From the NCBI GenBank assembly GCA_030426865.1, contig JAUHXN010000107.1, positions 1-8,936 of the forward strand: 8,936 nucleotides of DNA, given 5' to 3'. The notes below the pieces were generated by a model. The model was not told where the DNA came from. It was given only the letters and a program-made list of their open reading frames with translations, and made no database searches. The stretch's first letter is position 1. Each line of letters starts with the position of its first letter. This stretch comes from a bacterium (GTDB lineage: Bacteria; Bacteroidota; Ignavibacteria; Kapaibacteriales; UBA2268). Of the stretch, positions 1 through 5,912 are shown one piece after another. The position numbers and the translations under genes were made by a program.

Positions 1-108
1 CTTTGAACTCCAACTTACATTTCCACAATTAGTTTTACTTTCATAATTACCTAAATAAAATTCCTTAACTTCCGATTATAATGTTATTGACGAAGAAAAC
101 AAAAAATT

Positions 109-999
109 ATGAGCAATAATACGAAAGAACTTGAAGAAATAATAGAAAAATTAAGTTCACAACTGGCAAATAATATTTACGATACTATTAAAACCTTACA
201 ATTTTCTCTTGATTTAACTGAGAGATATTATGAGAATAGTCATTCTAGATATGTAGGGGAATTATCTGGTAAGATGGCTAAATTAATGAACCTGAGTGAC
301 GAGAGTATATTTGAAATTAGAACTGCAGGTTTGCTTCATGATATCGGAAAAATAGGTTTTAGGGATACTTCATTATTTAAACCAATATCAGAAATGAACT
401 CCAGAGAAATGAAACAATACAAACTTCATGTCGAAATTGGTCGAGAGATGTTATATAATCACAAAGCTTTACATGGTGTTGCTGATATAGTTTACGAACA
501 TCATGAAAATTTTGATGGAACTGGATTCCCAGAGAAAAAACAAAAGAATCAGATAAAATTAGGTGCTCGAATTATTAATATTGTAGATTTCTACCATAAT
601 GCTATGCATAAGACAATGAAATTCGATAATTTATCAGATATTTCTCAGAAAACGAATGCTTCAGATTATCTACAAGAAACTCAGAGAAAGTTCGACAATA
701 TATTAGAATATTTAGATAGTCAAAAGAATATAAAATTTGACCCCGAACTAGTACATCTATTTATCAAATTAGCCGAGTCAGAACGTAAGAAGATAGAGGG
801 GTACTTAGTTAAAAGGATACATATTGCAAATGTCAAGCCAGGGATGATATTTGCAGATAGCTATTATAGTTCTTCTGGATTACTAATTGCTAATAAGGGT
901 GAAGTTGTTGCTAATGATACTCTTAAAGCCCTTTATAGATGTGTAGAATCAGATCAAATACCACAAAAATTATTAATGTTAGCTGATAACGAAGATTAG
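109..999 (+). CDS. HD-GYP-like metal-dependent phosphohydrolase (variant GFP motif)
   Basis: A 296-aa soluble protein with no signal peptide, membrane segment or receiver domain. The HD-GYP core spans about residues 25-165: SHSRYVG (H45), LLHDIGK (H77, D78, K81), a following His (H107), EHHENFDGTGFPE (H131, H132, GFP at 139-141) and D160 in ARIINIVDFYHNAM. All the usual metal-binding His/Asp positions are present, so a metal-dependent phosphodiesterase is expected; the known HD-GYP substrate is cyclic di-GMP. Two departures are visible: the signature Tyr is Phe140, and the usual second Asp after D160 (DxxDAL) is a His (H163), with no DRPY-like continuation. Residues about 234-280 (VKPGMIFAD, then GLLIANKG) resemble the small C-terminal domain often found after HD-GYP cores. 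The ATG has only a weak purine-rich stretch before it. holA follows after 3 nt, so the two are probably co-transcribed. The family is secure; the substrate is not. Confidence 0.88.
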   Translation: MSNNTKELEEIIEKLSSQLANNIYDTIKTLQFSLDLTERYYENSHSRYVGELSGKMAKLMNLSDESIFEIRTAGLLHDIGKIGFRDTSLFKPISEMNSREMKQYKLHVEIGREMLYNHKALHGVADIVYEHHENFDGTGFPEKKQKNQIKLGARIINIVDFYHNAMHKTMKFDNLSDISQKTNASDYLQETQRKFDNILEYLDSQKNIKFDPELVHLFIKLAESERKKIEGYLVKRIHIANVKPGMIFADSYYSSSGLLIANKGEVVANDTLKALYRCVESDQIPQKLLMLADNED

Positions 1000-1002
1000 T
1001 TT

Positions 1003-2049
1003 ATGCCTTTTAATATCAAACAAAAAGAAATTCCGAATTCAATTCTAATCTTTGGCGAAGAAGGTTTTTTAGTAGATGAACAAGTATCTATAATAACTGA
1101 GAAATTAATATCTAATGGCTTAGATTCTAATTCAATTGAAAGACTAGATGGGGCTTCAATTACTGAACAAGAAATAGTTGATAATGCTAATAACCTTTCG
1201 TTAATATCACCACAAAAACTTATAATTGTCAATAAATTTGATTTATTATATAAAAATAAAAGAAAATCTTTTCCTGGTTTAGTAAGCTATATTCAAAATC
1301 CTAACCCAAATTCTTATATTATTTTTATAGGTGTACCTAACAGGTTAAATGGAATATCAAAAGAATTAAATAATCCTAAGAAAGCATCAGCTGCAAATTC
1401 TAAAGTTGATAAATTACCTGAAGTATTGAAATTTCTAATAAAAAATGATTTGTATATTGAATTCCCTAAAATATATGATAATGAGATACCTGAATGGGTT
1501 GTAAAAAGAGCATTAAGATATAAGAAGGAGATAGAGATACAAACAGCTAATCTCATAGCACTGAGTTGTAATTCAATAAGAGAAATTGATAGCGAATTAG
1601 ACAAACTTAACGTATATCTAGGTAACAATAATAAAATAACTATAGATGATGTAGAAGAAATTGTTGGAATTAATAAAGAAAATAATGTATTCGAATTAAC
1701 TAAGTCTGTTGGGAAAAAAGATTTAGATTCATCGTTAAGAATTACAGACAATTTACTAATGCATTCAAATCAATCAGTTTTAATTATTATAACTTTGACG
1801 AGATACTTTCTAACATTATTCAAACTGATAGATGAAAGAAAGAATACTACAAATAAATTTCAACTTGCAGGTAAAATAGGTGTTAATCCATATTTTATCG
1901 ATGAATATTTATATACATTGAATAAATACTCTCCTACAGAAATTGAAAAGGCAATTTCAATTCTTTCTATAGCAGATGAAGAATTAAAATCTACATCTTC
2001 CGATAACAAATACCTTATGTTTAGAACTCTTACCGATATAATTACATAA
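1003..2049 (+). CDS. holA: DNA polymerase III delta subunit (clamp loader)
   Basis: 348 aa, the normal length for HolA. The delta subunit is the clamp-loader wrench that opens the beta sliding clamp during replication. The N-terminal nucleotide-binding-like fold starts with ILIFGEEGFLVDEQ (residues 14-27), the degenerate P-loop region that does not bind ATP in this family. It is followed by LSLISPQKLIIV (65-76), the usual strand after the clamp-contacting region. The middle lid domain has the typical SIREIDSELDKL (191-202), then ITIDDVEEIVG (212-222) and FELTKSVGKKDL (230-241). The C-terminal collar domain carries IGVNPYFIDEYL (292-303) and IADEELKST (323-331), both characteristic. The ATG lies 3 nt after the HD-GYP stop with no clear Shine-Dalgarno, which suggests translational coupling. 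HolA diverges strongly between phyla, so the call rests on motif order and length rather than high identity. Confidence 0.9.
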   Translation: MPFNIKQKEIPNSILIFGEEGFLVDEQVSIITEKLISNGLDSNSIERLDGASITEQEIVDNANNLSLISPQKLIIVNKFDLLYKNKRKSFPGLVSYIQNPNPNSYIIFIGVPNRLNGISKELNNPKKASAANSKVDKLPEVLKFLIKNDLYIEFPKIYDNEIPEWVVKRALRYKKEIEIQTANLIALSCNSIREIDSELDKLNVYLGNNNKITIDDVEEIVGINKENNVFELTKSVGKKDLDSSLRITDNLLMHSNQSVLIIITLTRYFLTLFKLIDERKNTTNKFQLAGKIGVNPYFIDEYLYTLNKYSPTEIEKAISILSIADEELKSTSSDNKYLMFRTLTDIIT

Positions 2050-2113
2050 TTATAATTAATCATAAACTCTAATTTCTTAAATTTGGCTTTATGATAAATT
2101 AAAAAATGATAAA
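2050..2113 (+). promoter_or_regulatory. holA-proS spacer with candidate Bacteroidota-type -7 element
   Basis: The 64-nt gap contains TAAATTTG at 2078-2085, an exact match to the Bacteroidota -7 consensus TAnnTTTG. It would place a transcription start near 2090 and give proS a leader of about 20-25 nt. No convincing -33 TTG lies at the expected distance. There is no hairpin followed by a T-run, so holA transcripts may also read through into proS. About ten such octamers are expected by chance in the whole window on both strands, so position is the main support. Confidence 0.35.
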
Positions 2114-3817
2114 ATGTATCAAAGTCAATATTTTATTCCTACATTAAAGGAAATTCCAAACGATGCTCAGATGCCCTCGCATCAATTGATGCTACGTGCG
2201 GGTTTGATAAGGCAATTAGCTGCTGGTGTATTCTCATGGTTACCTCTTGGCTATAGAGTACTTAAAAAAGTACAAGATATACTAAGAGAAGAAATGGATG
2301 CTATAGGCGGACAGGAATTTTTATTGCCTGCCTTAAATCCGAAAGATATTTGGGAGCAAACTAATAGGGTAGAAGCTATGGGGGATGTAATGTTCCACAT
2401 AATGAATAGAGATAATCTTGTATTAGCTCCTACACATGAAGAGATAATAGCATATCACGCTTCTCAAAGTATAAAATCGTATAAAGATGTACCTCAAATA
2501 TGGTATCAAATACAAAATAAATTCAGAAATGAACCAAGACCTAAGTCAGGTGTTATGAGAGGTCGTCAATTTCTAATGAAAGATTCTTATTCATTAGATG
2601 CTACAGAAGAAGGGTTAGATTTGAGTTATGAAAAACATTCTGAAGCTTATCACAAGATCTTCGAAAGATGTGGTATTAAGTTTTTCGTAGTTGGAGCATC
2701 TTCTGGTGCTATGGGTGGGAGTAAATCACAAGAGTTTATGGTAGAAAACCCATTTGGAGAAGATACTTGTGCTGTTAATTATGAATCTGGTTATTCTTCA
2801 AATATAGAAGTTGCAATTTCCGAAGTAGAACCTGTGGGTAAAATTGAAAACTGCCCAGAGATGGAGAAATTTGCTACTCCAAATGCTAAAACGATTAAAG
2901 ATTTAGCAGAACAATTTGGTCTTGAGATTAATAGATGCGCAAAATCAGTCGTATATGTTGTTGATTCTAAAGTAGTTTTGATCTTGATGAGAGGAATAGA
3001 TGAATTAAATGAGTCAAAACTACAATCATTTTTTGGAACAAATCAGGTCAGACCTGCGGACGATAGTGAAATACTAAATGTTTTTGGTGCAAATCCAGGT
3101 TCACTCGGTCCAATTAAAATTAAAGAGAATATTCAGGTTTTTGCTGATAATCTTTTGATAGGGGCAAATGGACTTATAAGTGGAGCTAATGAAGATGGCT
3201 TCCATTATAAGAATATTGATATGGAAAGAGACTGTAAAATAGATGGATACGCAGATTTCCGAACAGTTCTAGAAGGAGAAGCTGATACAATATCCGGTAA
3301 TCCACTTAAAGTTGTCAATGCTATTGAGTTAGGACATATATTTAAGTTAGGTACTAAGTACTCCGAAGCTTTAGGTGCTAAAATACTGGATGAAAATGGT
3401 AAAGAAAAACCTATTATTATGGGTAGTTATGGTATTGGAGTTGAAAGAATATTAGCTTGTGTAATAGAGCAAAACCATGATGAAAACGGTATAGTATGGA
3501 ACAAAGGACTAACTCCATTTCACGTACATATACTAGGACTTGGTTATGATAAATCTGAAAATGTTCAAAAAGTATGTAATGAATTGAAAGTAAATTTAGA
3601 GAAAATAGGTTTAGAAGTTCTATTGGATGATAGAAAAGAAAGACCCGGCTTCAAATTCAAAGATGCGGATTTGTTAGGAATTCCAGTACAAGTTATAATT
3701 GGTGATAGAGGATTAGATGAAAACAAAGTTGAGTTAAAATATAGAAGCTCTGGTGAGAAAATTGAAATTTCTCCTACTAATATAGTTGAAAACTTAACAA
3801 AATTCTACGAAATATAA
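2114..3817 (+). CDS. proS: Prolyl-tRNA synthetase, bacterial type with editing insertion
   Basis: 567 aa, matching the long bacterial ProRS class (E. coli is 572 aa). It charges tRNA-Pro with proline in the cytoplasm. Class II motif 1 lies around GLIRQLAAGVFSWLPLGYRV (30-49). Motif 2 is FRNEPRPKSGVMRGRQF (137-153) and motif 3 is MGSYGIGVERI (436-446). TxE-type active-site residues are in APTHEE (105-110). The INS editing domain, which hydrolyses Ala-tRNA-Pro, sits between motifs 2 and 3 (about 225-400). CAKSVVYV (275-282) contains K277, the likely equivalent of the catalytic Lys of E. coli INS, and GSLGPIKI (329-336) is also typical. The anticodon-binding domain runs from about 468 to the end. 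The start lacks a Shine-Dalgarno; earlier ATGs at 2091 and 2106 are out of frame or stop at once. The stop overlaps the next ATG by one base (TAATG). Confidence 0.97.
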   Translation: MYQSQYFIPTLKEIPNDAQMPSHQLMLRAGLIRQLAAGVFSWLPLGYRVLKKVQDILREEMDAIGGQEFLLPALNPKDIWEQTNRVEAMGDVMFHIMNRDNLVLAPTHEEIIAYHASQSIKSYKDVPQIWYQIQNKFRNEPRPKSGVMRGRQFLMKDSYSLDATEEGLDLSYEKHSEAYHKIFERCGIKFFVVGASSGAMGGSKSQEFMVENPFGEDTCAVNYESGYSSNIEVAISEVEPVGKIENCPEMEKFATPNAKTIKDLAEQFGLEINRCAKSVVYVVDSKVVLILMRGIDELNESKLQSFFGTNQVRPADDSEILNVFGANPGSLGPIKIKENIQVFADNLLIGANGLISGANEDGFHYKNIDMERDCKIDGYADFRTVLEGEADTISGNPLKVVNAIELGHIFKLGTKYSEALGAKILDENGKEKPIIMGSYGIGVERILACVIEQNHDENGIVWNKGLTPFHVHILGLGYDKSENVQKVCNELKVNLEKIGLEVLLDDRKERPGFKFKDADLLGIPVQVIIGDRGLDENKVELKYRSSGEKIEISPTNIVENLTKFYEI

Positions 3818-4632
3818 TGAATTTACAGGCTGACTTACATACACATACTGTTCACTCTGATGGTGTCCTGACAGTTAAACAACTATTCGATAAAGCCAAT
3901 AAAGCAGGTTTTTCAGGATTTAGTATAACGGATCATGATACTTTATCAGGTGTAGTAGAAGGGTTGACTTTAATTGATAATTATAAGTTTAGATTCTTAT
4001 CAGGAGTTGAGTTAACAACCCATGTTGAAGATAAAGAAATACATTTGCTTTCTTACGGGATTGATCCTTTTCATGATGAATTAAACTCAAAGCTAATAAG
4101 TTTACAAAAATCACGTGAGAAAAGAGCTGAGATAATAGTAAGTAAATTAGCCGATCATGATATTAATCTAGACATGGATATTATCAAAAGAAAGGCAAAA
4201 GGTGCTTCAATTACAAGACCACATATAGCTAAAGAAATGCTGGAAGGAGGTTATGTAAAAAATTATAAAGAAGCATTCGATGTTTATATTGGTGACAATT
4301 TACCTGCCTTCGAAGGTAAAGAAAAATTCGATATTGTTGACGCAATTAGATTAGTTCATGAGGCAGGGGGGAAAACAGTAGTAGCTCACCCTAATAAGTA
4401 TGTTACTAAAGAAGAAATGCGTTTCATGATCAAAAATGGGTTAGATGGTATCGAAGTCCTACACCCTTCGCATAATGAACATCATATTAGATATTGGCGA
4501 CGTTGGTGTATTGAAAATAAACTCATCGCTACTGGAGGATCTGACTATCATGGGTCTAGACCTTTTGATGAGGATAATTTTGGAAGATGGAAAGTTAACG
4601 TAGAAGTTATTGATAAACTAATGAACAAGTAA
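3817..4632 (+). CDS. PHP-domain metal-dependent phosphoesterase (YciV/RNase AM-like)
   Basis: A complete 271-aa PHP-family protein. The metal-binding signature is intact: DLHTHTVHSDG (H8, H10, D15), ITDHDT (D39, H40), GVELTT (E65), EIHLLSYG (H76), VAHPNK (H191) and GGSDYHG (D243, H245). This set is typical of the trinuclear PHP phosphoesterases related to E. coli YciV (RNase AM) and the 3',5'-nucleotide bisphosphate phosphatases. RPHIA (134-138) is the conserved motif of the helical insertion in that subgroup. The likely reaction is phosphate-ester hydrolysis on short RNA 5' ends or on nucleotide monophosphates or bisphosphates, in the cytoplasm. It lacks polymerase domains, so it is not a DnaE or PolX piece. 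The ATG overlaps the proS stop and no Shine-Dalgarno is visible, so translation probably depends on re-initiation. The family is firm; the exact substrate is inferred. Confidence 0.92.
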   Translation: MNLQADLHTHTVHSDGVLTVKQLFDKANKAGFSGFSITDHDTLSGVVEGLTLIDNYKFRFLSGVELTTHVEDKEIHLLSYGIDPFHDELNSKLISLQKSREKRAEIIVSKLADHDINLDMDIIKRKAKGASITRPHIAKEMLEGGYVKNYKEAFDVYIGDNLPAFEGKEKFDIVDAIRLVHEAGGKTVVAHPNKYVTKEEMRFMIKNGLDGIEVLHPSHNEHHIRYWRRWCIENKLIATGGSDYHGSRPFDEDNFGRWKVNVEVIDKLMNK

Positions 4633-4639
4633 GTATTCT

Positions 4640-4723
4640 ACGGGAGTGGCGAAACTGGCAGACGCGCTGTCTTGAGGGGGCAGTGACCTTAAGGTCGTGT
4701 GGGTTCAAATCCCATCTCTCGTA
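4640..4723 (+). tRNA. tRNA-Leu (anticodon GAG)
   Basis: An 84-nt class II tRNA that folds completely by eye. The acceptor is ACGGGAG (4640-4646) with CTCTCGT (4716-4722), 7 bp with one G-U, and discriminator A4723. The D arm is GCG AAACTGGCAGA CGC. The anticodon stem CTGTC/GGCAG encloses loop TTGAGGG, giving GAG at 4674-4676, which reads CUC and CUU. The long variable arm has stem GACC/GGTC with a TTAA loop. The T arm is GTGGG TTCAAAT CCCAT. CCA is not encoded (the next bases are CAA), so it must be added by nucleotidyltransferase. It starts 7 nt after the PHP stop and is probably processed from a transcript that includes the upstream genes. Confidence 0.97.
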
Positions 4724-4731
4724 CAAAAATA

Positions 4732-4774
4732 AAAAAAAGCACTACAATCATGAAAATGAATTAGTGCTTTTTTT
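4732..4774. terminator. Bidirectional intrinsic terminator between tRNA-Leu and sodC
   Basis: A perfect 13-bp outer stem: seven As plus GCACTA (4732-4744) pair with TAGTGC plus seven Ts (4762-4774). Inside the 17-nt loop a second helix TCAT/ATGA (4748-4751 with 4756-4759) closes a GAAA tetraloop. T-runs follow the G/C part of the stem on both strands. It starts 8 nt after the tRNA 3' end and lies 7 nt beyond the sodC stop, so it can end transcripts from either side. Confidence 0.9.
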
Positions 4775-4781
4775 AAAATTA

Positions 4782-5372
4782 TTATTTTGAAATACCAATC
4801 ACACCACAAGCAACTCTAGCACCAGCACCGCCAGTAGGCTGAGTCTTAGTGTCGTCTTCACCTTCATGTACAATCACTCCTCTACCAATAATACTATTCT
4901 TACCTGAAAAAGATAGTTTATCAGTAATAAAAGTAGTTTTTGCTATTCCATCGCTGTTAGCATCTAGATTTCCTAAATCACCAACATGAGTTTTATGGTC
5001 TTCTAAAGATCCATGATTATCGTGATCAGTGAAAAAATGTCCCCCAGCTGATTTTCCATCTGGTGATGAACAATCTCCAAATTCATGTACGTGGAAACCA
5101 TGCTTGCCAGGTGTCAAATTATATACTTCAGCGTTTACTTTTATTCTTCCGTCATCCATCTTTGTAAAAATCACTTGACCATTAGTCTCACTTCCTTCTG
5201 TCGGATAAAGTACTACTAAAGCAGATTCAACTTTAACTTCATCAGAATGAATATGAGAAGTTTCTTTTTTGTTTTCATGAGCTAAATCATTGTGTTTATG
5301 CTCACTTTCTGTACATGAAATAAATAAAAGAGCAGAGGTGGCTAATGAAATTAGAAATTTCAATTTATTCAT
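4782..5372 (-). CDS. sodC: Cu/Zn superoxide dismutase, lipoprotein with His-rich N-terminus
   Basis: 196 aa, converting superoxide to peroxide and oxygen outside the cytoplasm. A signal peptide (KLKFLISLATSALLFIS) ends at C20, a relaxed lipobox, so the protein should be lipid-anchored to the membrane. Copper ligands are H94 and H96 (GFHVHEFGDC), H112 (GGHF) and H169 (IVHEGEDD). Zinc ligands H112, H120, H129 and D132 have the +8, +17, +20 spacing of human SOD1 (H63, H71, H80, D83). C101 and C189 match the conserved disulfide, and R186 in GGAGARVACG matches the active-site Arg. Residues 25-42 hold five His (H25, H27, H32, H40, H42), a possible metal-capture segment before the catalytic domain. 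No Shine-Dalgarno precedes the ATG. On the minus strand, TAAGTTTG (5381-5388) resembles a -7 element but lies only 8 nt from the start codon. It is convergent with the tRNA and divergent from the lipoprotein/receptor pair. Confidence 0.97.
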   Translation of the reverse strand: MNKLKFLISLATSALLFISCTESEHKHNDLAHENKKETSHIHSDEVKVESALVVLYPTEGSETNGQVIFTKMDDGRIKVNAEVYNLTPGKHGFHVHEFGDCSSPDGKSAGGHFFTDHDNHGSLEDHKTHVGDLGNLDANSDGIAKTTFITDKLSFSGKNSIIGRGVIVHEGEDDTKTQPTGGAGARVACGVIGISK

Positions 5373-5432
5373 AGAATTACCAAACTTATTAAAAAAATAT
5401 TAAATTTAAACGAAATTAAGTAGATTTATTTT
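5373..5432. promoter_or_regulatory. Divergent promoter region, sodC / lipoprotein-receptor unit
   Basis: This 60-nt, very AT-rich spacer must hold promoters for both directions unless distal ones are used. On the minus strand TAAGTTTG (5381-5388) matches TAnnTTTG, but its predicted start would leave almost no leader. On the plus strand TAAATTTA (5401-5408) and TAGATTTA (5421-5428) are near matches. A perfect 10-bp palindrome TTAAATTTAA (5400-5409) sits near the middle; with this base composition it may be chance. No recognisable Fur, Zur or riboswitch sequence is seen. Confidence 0.4.
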
Positions 5433-5912
5433 ATGAAAAAATACAATACTATATTATTAATTCTATTTTCTCTTTTCATATTTTCTTGTGACGAGGGACT
5501 AGCTCCACTCAATAAAGATCAGTCAGCGAGTCTAAATATTAATATCAAATTTATAAACGATTGGCCAAAAAAAGATAGTGTATTGGGCTTAAGAGTTGCT
5601 GCTTTCAAGCTACCTCCATCTGAAAGCTTATTAGGAGAGATAACAAGTGGAAATGCTAACATAAGCGATTTAATTACAGATTACGATATAGATAGTAAAA
5701 ATATAGAATTCATCTACTCGAAATTACCATTGGATTTGAAGTATATTGTAGTGGCTTGGCAATATGAGTCAGATATAACTATGCAAAGAATAGTTGGTGT
5801 ATATAATAATAGTATTAAAACTGAACCAGCAATGATAAGTTTAGATTTTGGAGATAGAAAAAACATAGAAATAGAGGTAGACTGGAATGATTTCCCACCG
5901 CAACCTTTTTAA
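5433..5912 (+). CDS. Small lipoprotein of unknown function, paired with TonB-dependent receptor
   Basis: 159 aa, not recognised as a named family. MKKYNTILLILFSLFIFSC is a clear lipoprotein signal with C19 as the anchoring Cys; the residues after it (DEG) are acidic, which in some Bacteroidota favours surface export, though that is only suggestive. The mature part looks mostly beta: alternating strands LNINIKFIN (34-42), VLGLRVAAFKLPP (50-62), KYIVVAWQY (103-111), MQRIVGVYN (117-125), MISLDFG (134-140) and NIEIEVDW (144-151), ending in FPPQPF. This suggests a small beta-sandwich (Ig- or transthyretin-like) with no obvious catalytic residues or Cys beyond C19. Its 3' end overlaps the receptor gene by 26 nt in another frame, so the two should be co-translated. 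A role as a binding partner or accessory of the receptor is inferred from position only. Confidence 0.85.
   Translation: MKKYNTILLILFSLFIFSCDEGLAPLNKDQSASLNINIKFINDWPKKDSVLGLRVAAFKLPPSESLLGEITSGNANISDLITDYDIDSKNIEFIYSKLPLDLKYIVVAWQYESDITMQRIVGVYNNSIKTEPAMISLDFGDRKNIEIEVDWNDFPPQPF
5873..5877 (+). promoter_or_regulatory. Shine-Dalgarno-like AGAGG before the receptor start
   Basis: AGAGG lies 9 nt before the ATG at 5887, inside the lipoprotein coding sequence. It is the best Shine-Dalgarno match before any gene start in the window and supports this start over later ones. It could also be a by-product of the Glu-Val codons there. Confidence 0.45.

Noticed and set aside
2..46. Possible tail of an upstream rightward gene (FELQLTFPQLVLLS then stop)
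   Set aside because: Only 14 codons, with a composition that random AT-rich DNA can produce. The first 108 bases are best left as unassigned upstream sequence.
77..82. TATAAT before the HD-GYP gene
   Set aside because: No matching -35 or -33 element at a proper distance, and such hexamers are frequent in this base composition.
996..1232. 78-codon minus-strand open frame
   Set aside because: Antisense to the start of holA; no recognisable motif or support.
1314..1751. 145-codon open frame on the minus strand
   Set aside because: Lies wholly antisense to holA, whose motifs are clear. Its translation is a low-complexity Ser/Leu/Ile string with no family motif.
1860..2063. 67-codon minus-strand open frame
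   Set aside because: Antisense to the conserved HolA C-terminal domain; no support.
4639..4722. Alternative tRNA-Leu frame with acceptor TACGGGA
   Set aside because: It also pairs, but it shifts the fixed U8 and D-stem positions and gives the wrong discriminator; the 4640 start fits bacterial tRNA-Leu.
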